Under the pieces are notes generated by a model that was given only the letters and a program-made list of their open reading frames with translations, was not told the origin of the DNA and did not search any database. DNA of 27,500 nucleotides, taken from positions 24,578,875-24,606,374 of the forward strand of contig NC_135557.1 of assembly GCF_964340395.1 (NCBI RefSeq), given 5' to 3'. Each line of letters starts with the position of its first letter. The stretch's first letter is position 1. This document shows positions 26,881 to 27,500 of this stretch, one piece after another. Made by a program: the position numbers and the translations under genes. The stretch comes from Glandiceps talaboti (taxonomy: Eukaryota > Hemichordata > Enteropneusta > Spengelidae).

Positions 26881-27500
26881 CTGAAAAAGGGTGAAAAATC
26901 ATGGTCACCATGGCATCCAGTCAAGATATAACAATTTCATTGCAACTTCCAATACGAAATTGCCTAGCTTACATAGGTGAACGTCTGTTACTGAATAAAA
27001 TGTTAGTGTATTGTTTTAACAGTCGATTGTTACATAAATTGATTCCAATACCCCGAGCAAAGCGAAATAACAACCAGTACGTATAAATTTGACAGTTTTC
27101 ATATGTGTTTTATATTTATTTATAAGAACATGTCTTAAAGTGGCCATATAGATGAGTATTGGGTATTTAGTTTATATTTTTAATTTATAAAGAATTGTAT
27201 GATGGCTTCTGTTGGAAAATCAATGTGAAACAACAAACGGAAGGTTAATAAATATGTAAAATGTCTGTTATTATACGTTTGTTATTGTACGTACAATAAC
27301 AAACTTGTGATATGTTTTTTTTAGTTTTATGCAATCTGAGTTACACAATCATATAGTTGGTCAATCTTGTTTCATAATAAAAATCACGTCTCTGCACAAA
27401 GCAGCAGCACTTGAAATTGCTAATACAAATCATGCAGATTATCTTCAGTGATGTCATTATGTTCCTCAACAAAATGTTGTCGTAATGTTGAGCAAGGACA
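26881..27500 (-). other. Upstream intron of copy 3, running off the window
   Basis: No signal-anchor exon was recognised on the minus strand, so the N-terminal exon probably lies beyond the edge. The 61-codon frame at 26901-27086 is unsupported. Confidence 0.5.
27277..27304. repeat. 28-bp perfect palindrome
   Basis: GTTTGTTATTGTAC followed directly by its reverse complement GTACAATAACAAAC. It lies in the presumed first intron of copy 3. Confidence 0.9.

Overview
The window is nuclear DNA from an animal, probably a marine invertebrate; the phylum cannot be fixed from the sequence. It is AT-rich, its genes are split by spliceosomal introns (GTAAGT-type donors, pyrimidine-tract/AG acceptors), and it is full of microsatellites, minisatellites and decayed non-LTR retrotransposons. 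No prokaryotic gene organisation is present.

The main content is a head-to-tail cluster of three paralogous genes on the minus strand. I assembled them exon by exon from splice sites, reading phase and cross-alignment. Copy 1 spans 9731-3047 (five exons, 564 residues), copy 2 spans 20720-14359 (five exons, 529 residues), and copy 3 starts beyond the right edge and runs 26880-23688 (its last four exons, 338 residues). They encode proteins resembling the GDP-fucose protein O-fucosyltransferase superfamily. Copies 1 and 2 have an N-terminal signal anchor, an acidic, partly repetitive stem, and a luminal domain with GGPSFYY, HWRNRSGE and VEQEI...ER motifs. Intron phases (0, 2, 0, 1) are the same in all copies wherever visible, and the fourth exon is 139 bp in all three. 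Copy 3 has lost the HWR motif and 25 codons of the third exon, so it may be a pseudoenzyme.

Layout: 1-3046 is a gene-poor flank with the 3' end of an L2/CR1-like LINE (865-1276) and two short tandem arrays. Copy 1 fills 3047-9731; its 3.3-kb first intron holds a (TA)n cruciform-forming element, a tRNA-derived SINE with a huge tetranucleotide tail, and a 290-bp palindromic MITE-like element flanked by TTAA. The first intergenic gap (9732-14358) holds a 55-bp minisatellite of about 30 copies, several microsatellites and a 229-bp tandem repeat. Copy 2 follows; its first intron holds a Rex1-like LINE fragment and a long ATAC array. The second gap (20721-23687) holds a 19-bp minisatellite of about 39 copies. 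Copy 3 fills the rest.

The most striking pattern is that all three long (GA)n tracts in the window lie directly next to a splice acceptor, one in each paralogue and each in a different intron. On the transcribed strand they are (CU)n and appear to serve as, or extend, the polypyrimidine tract.
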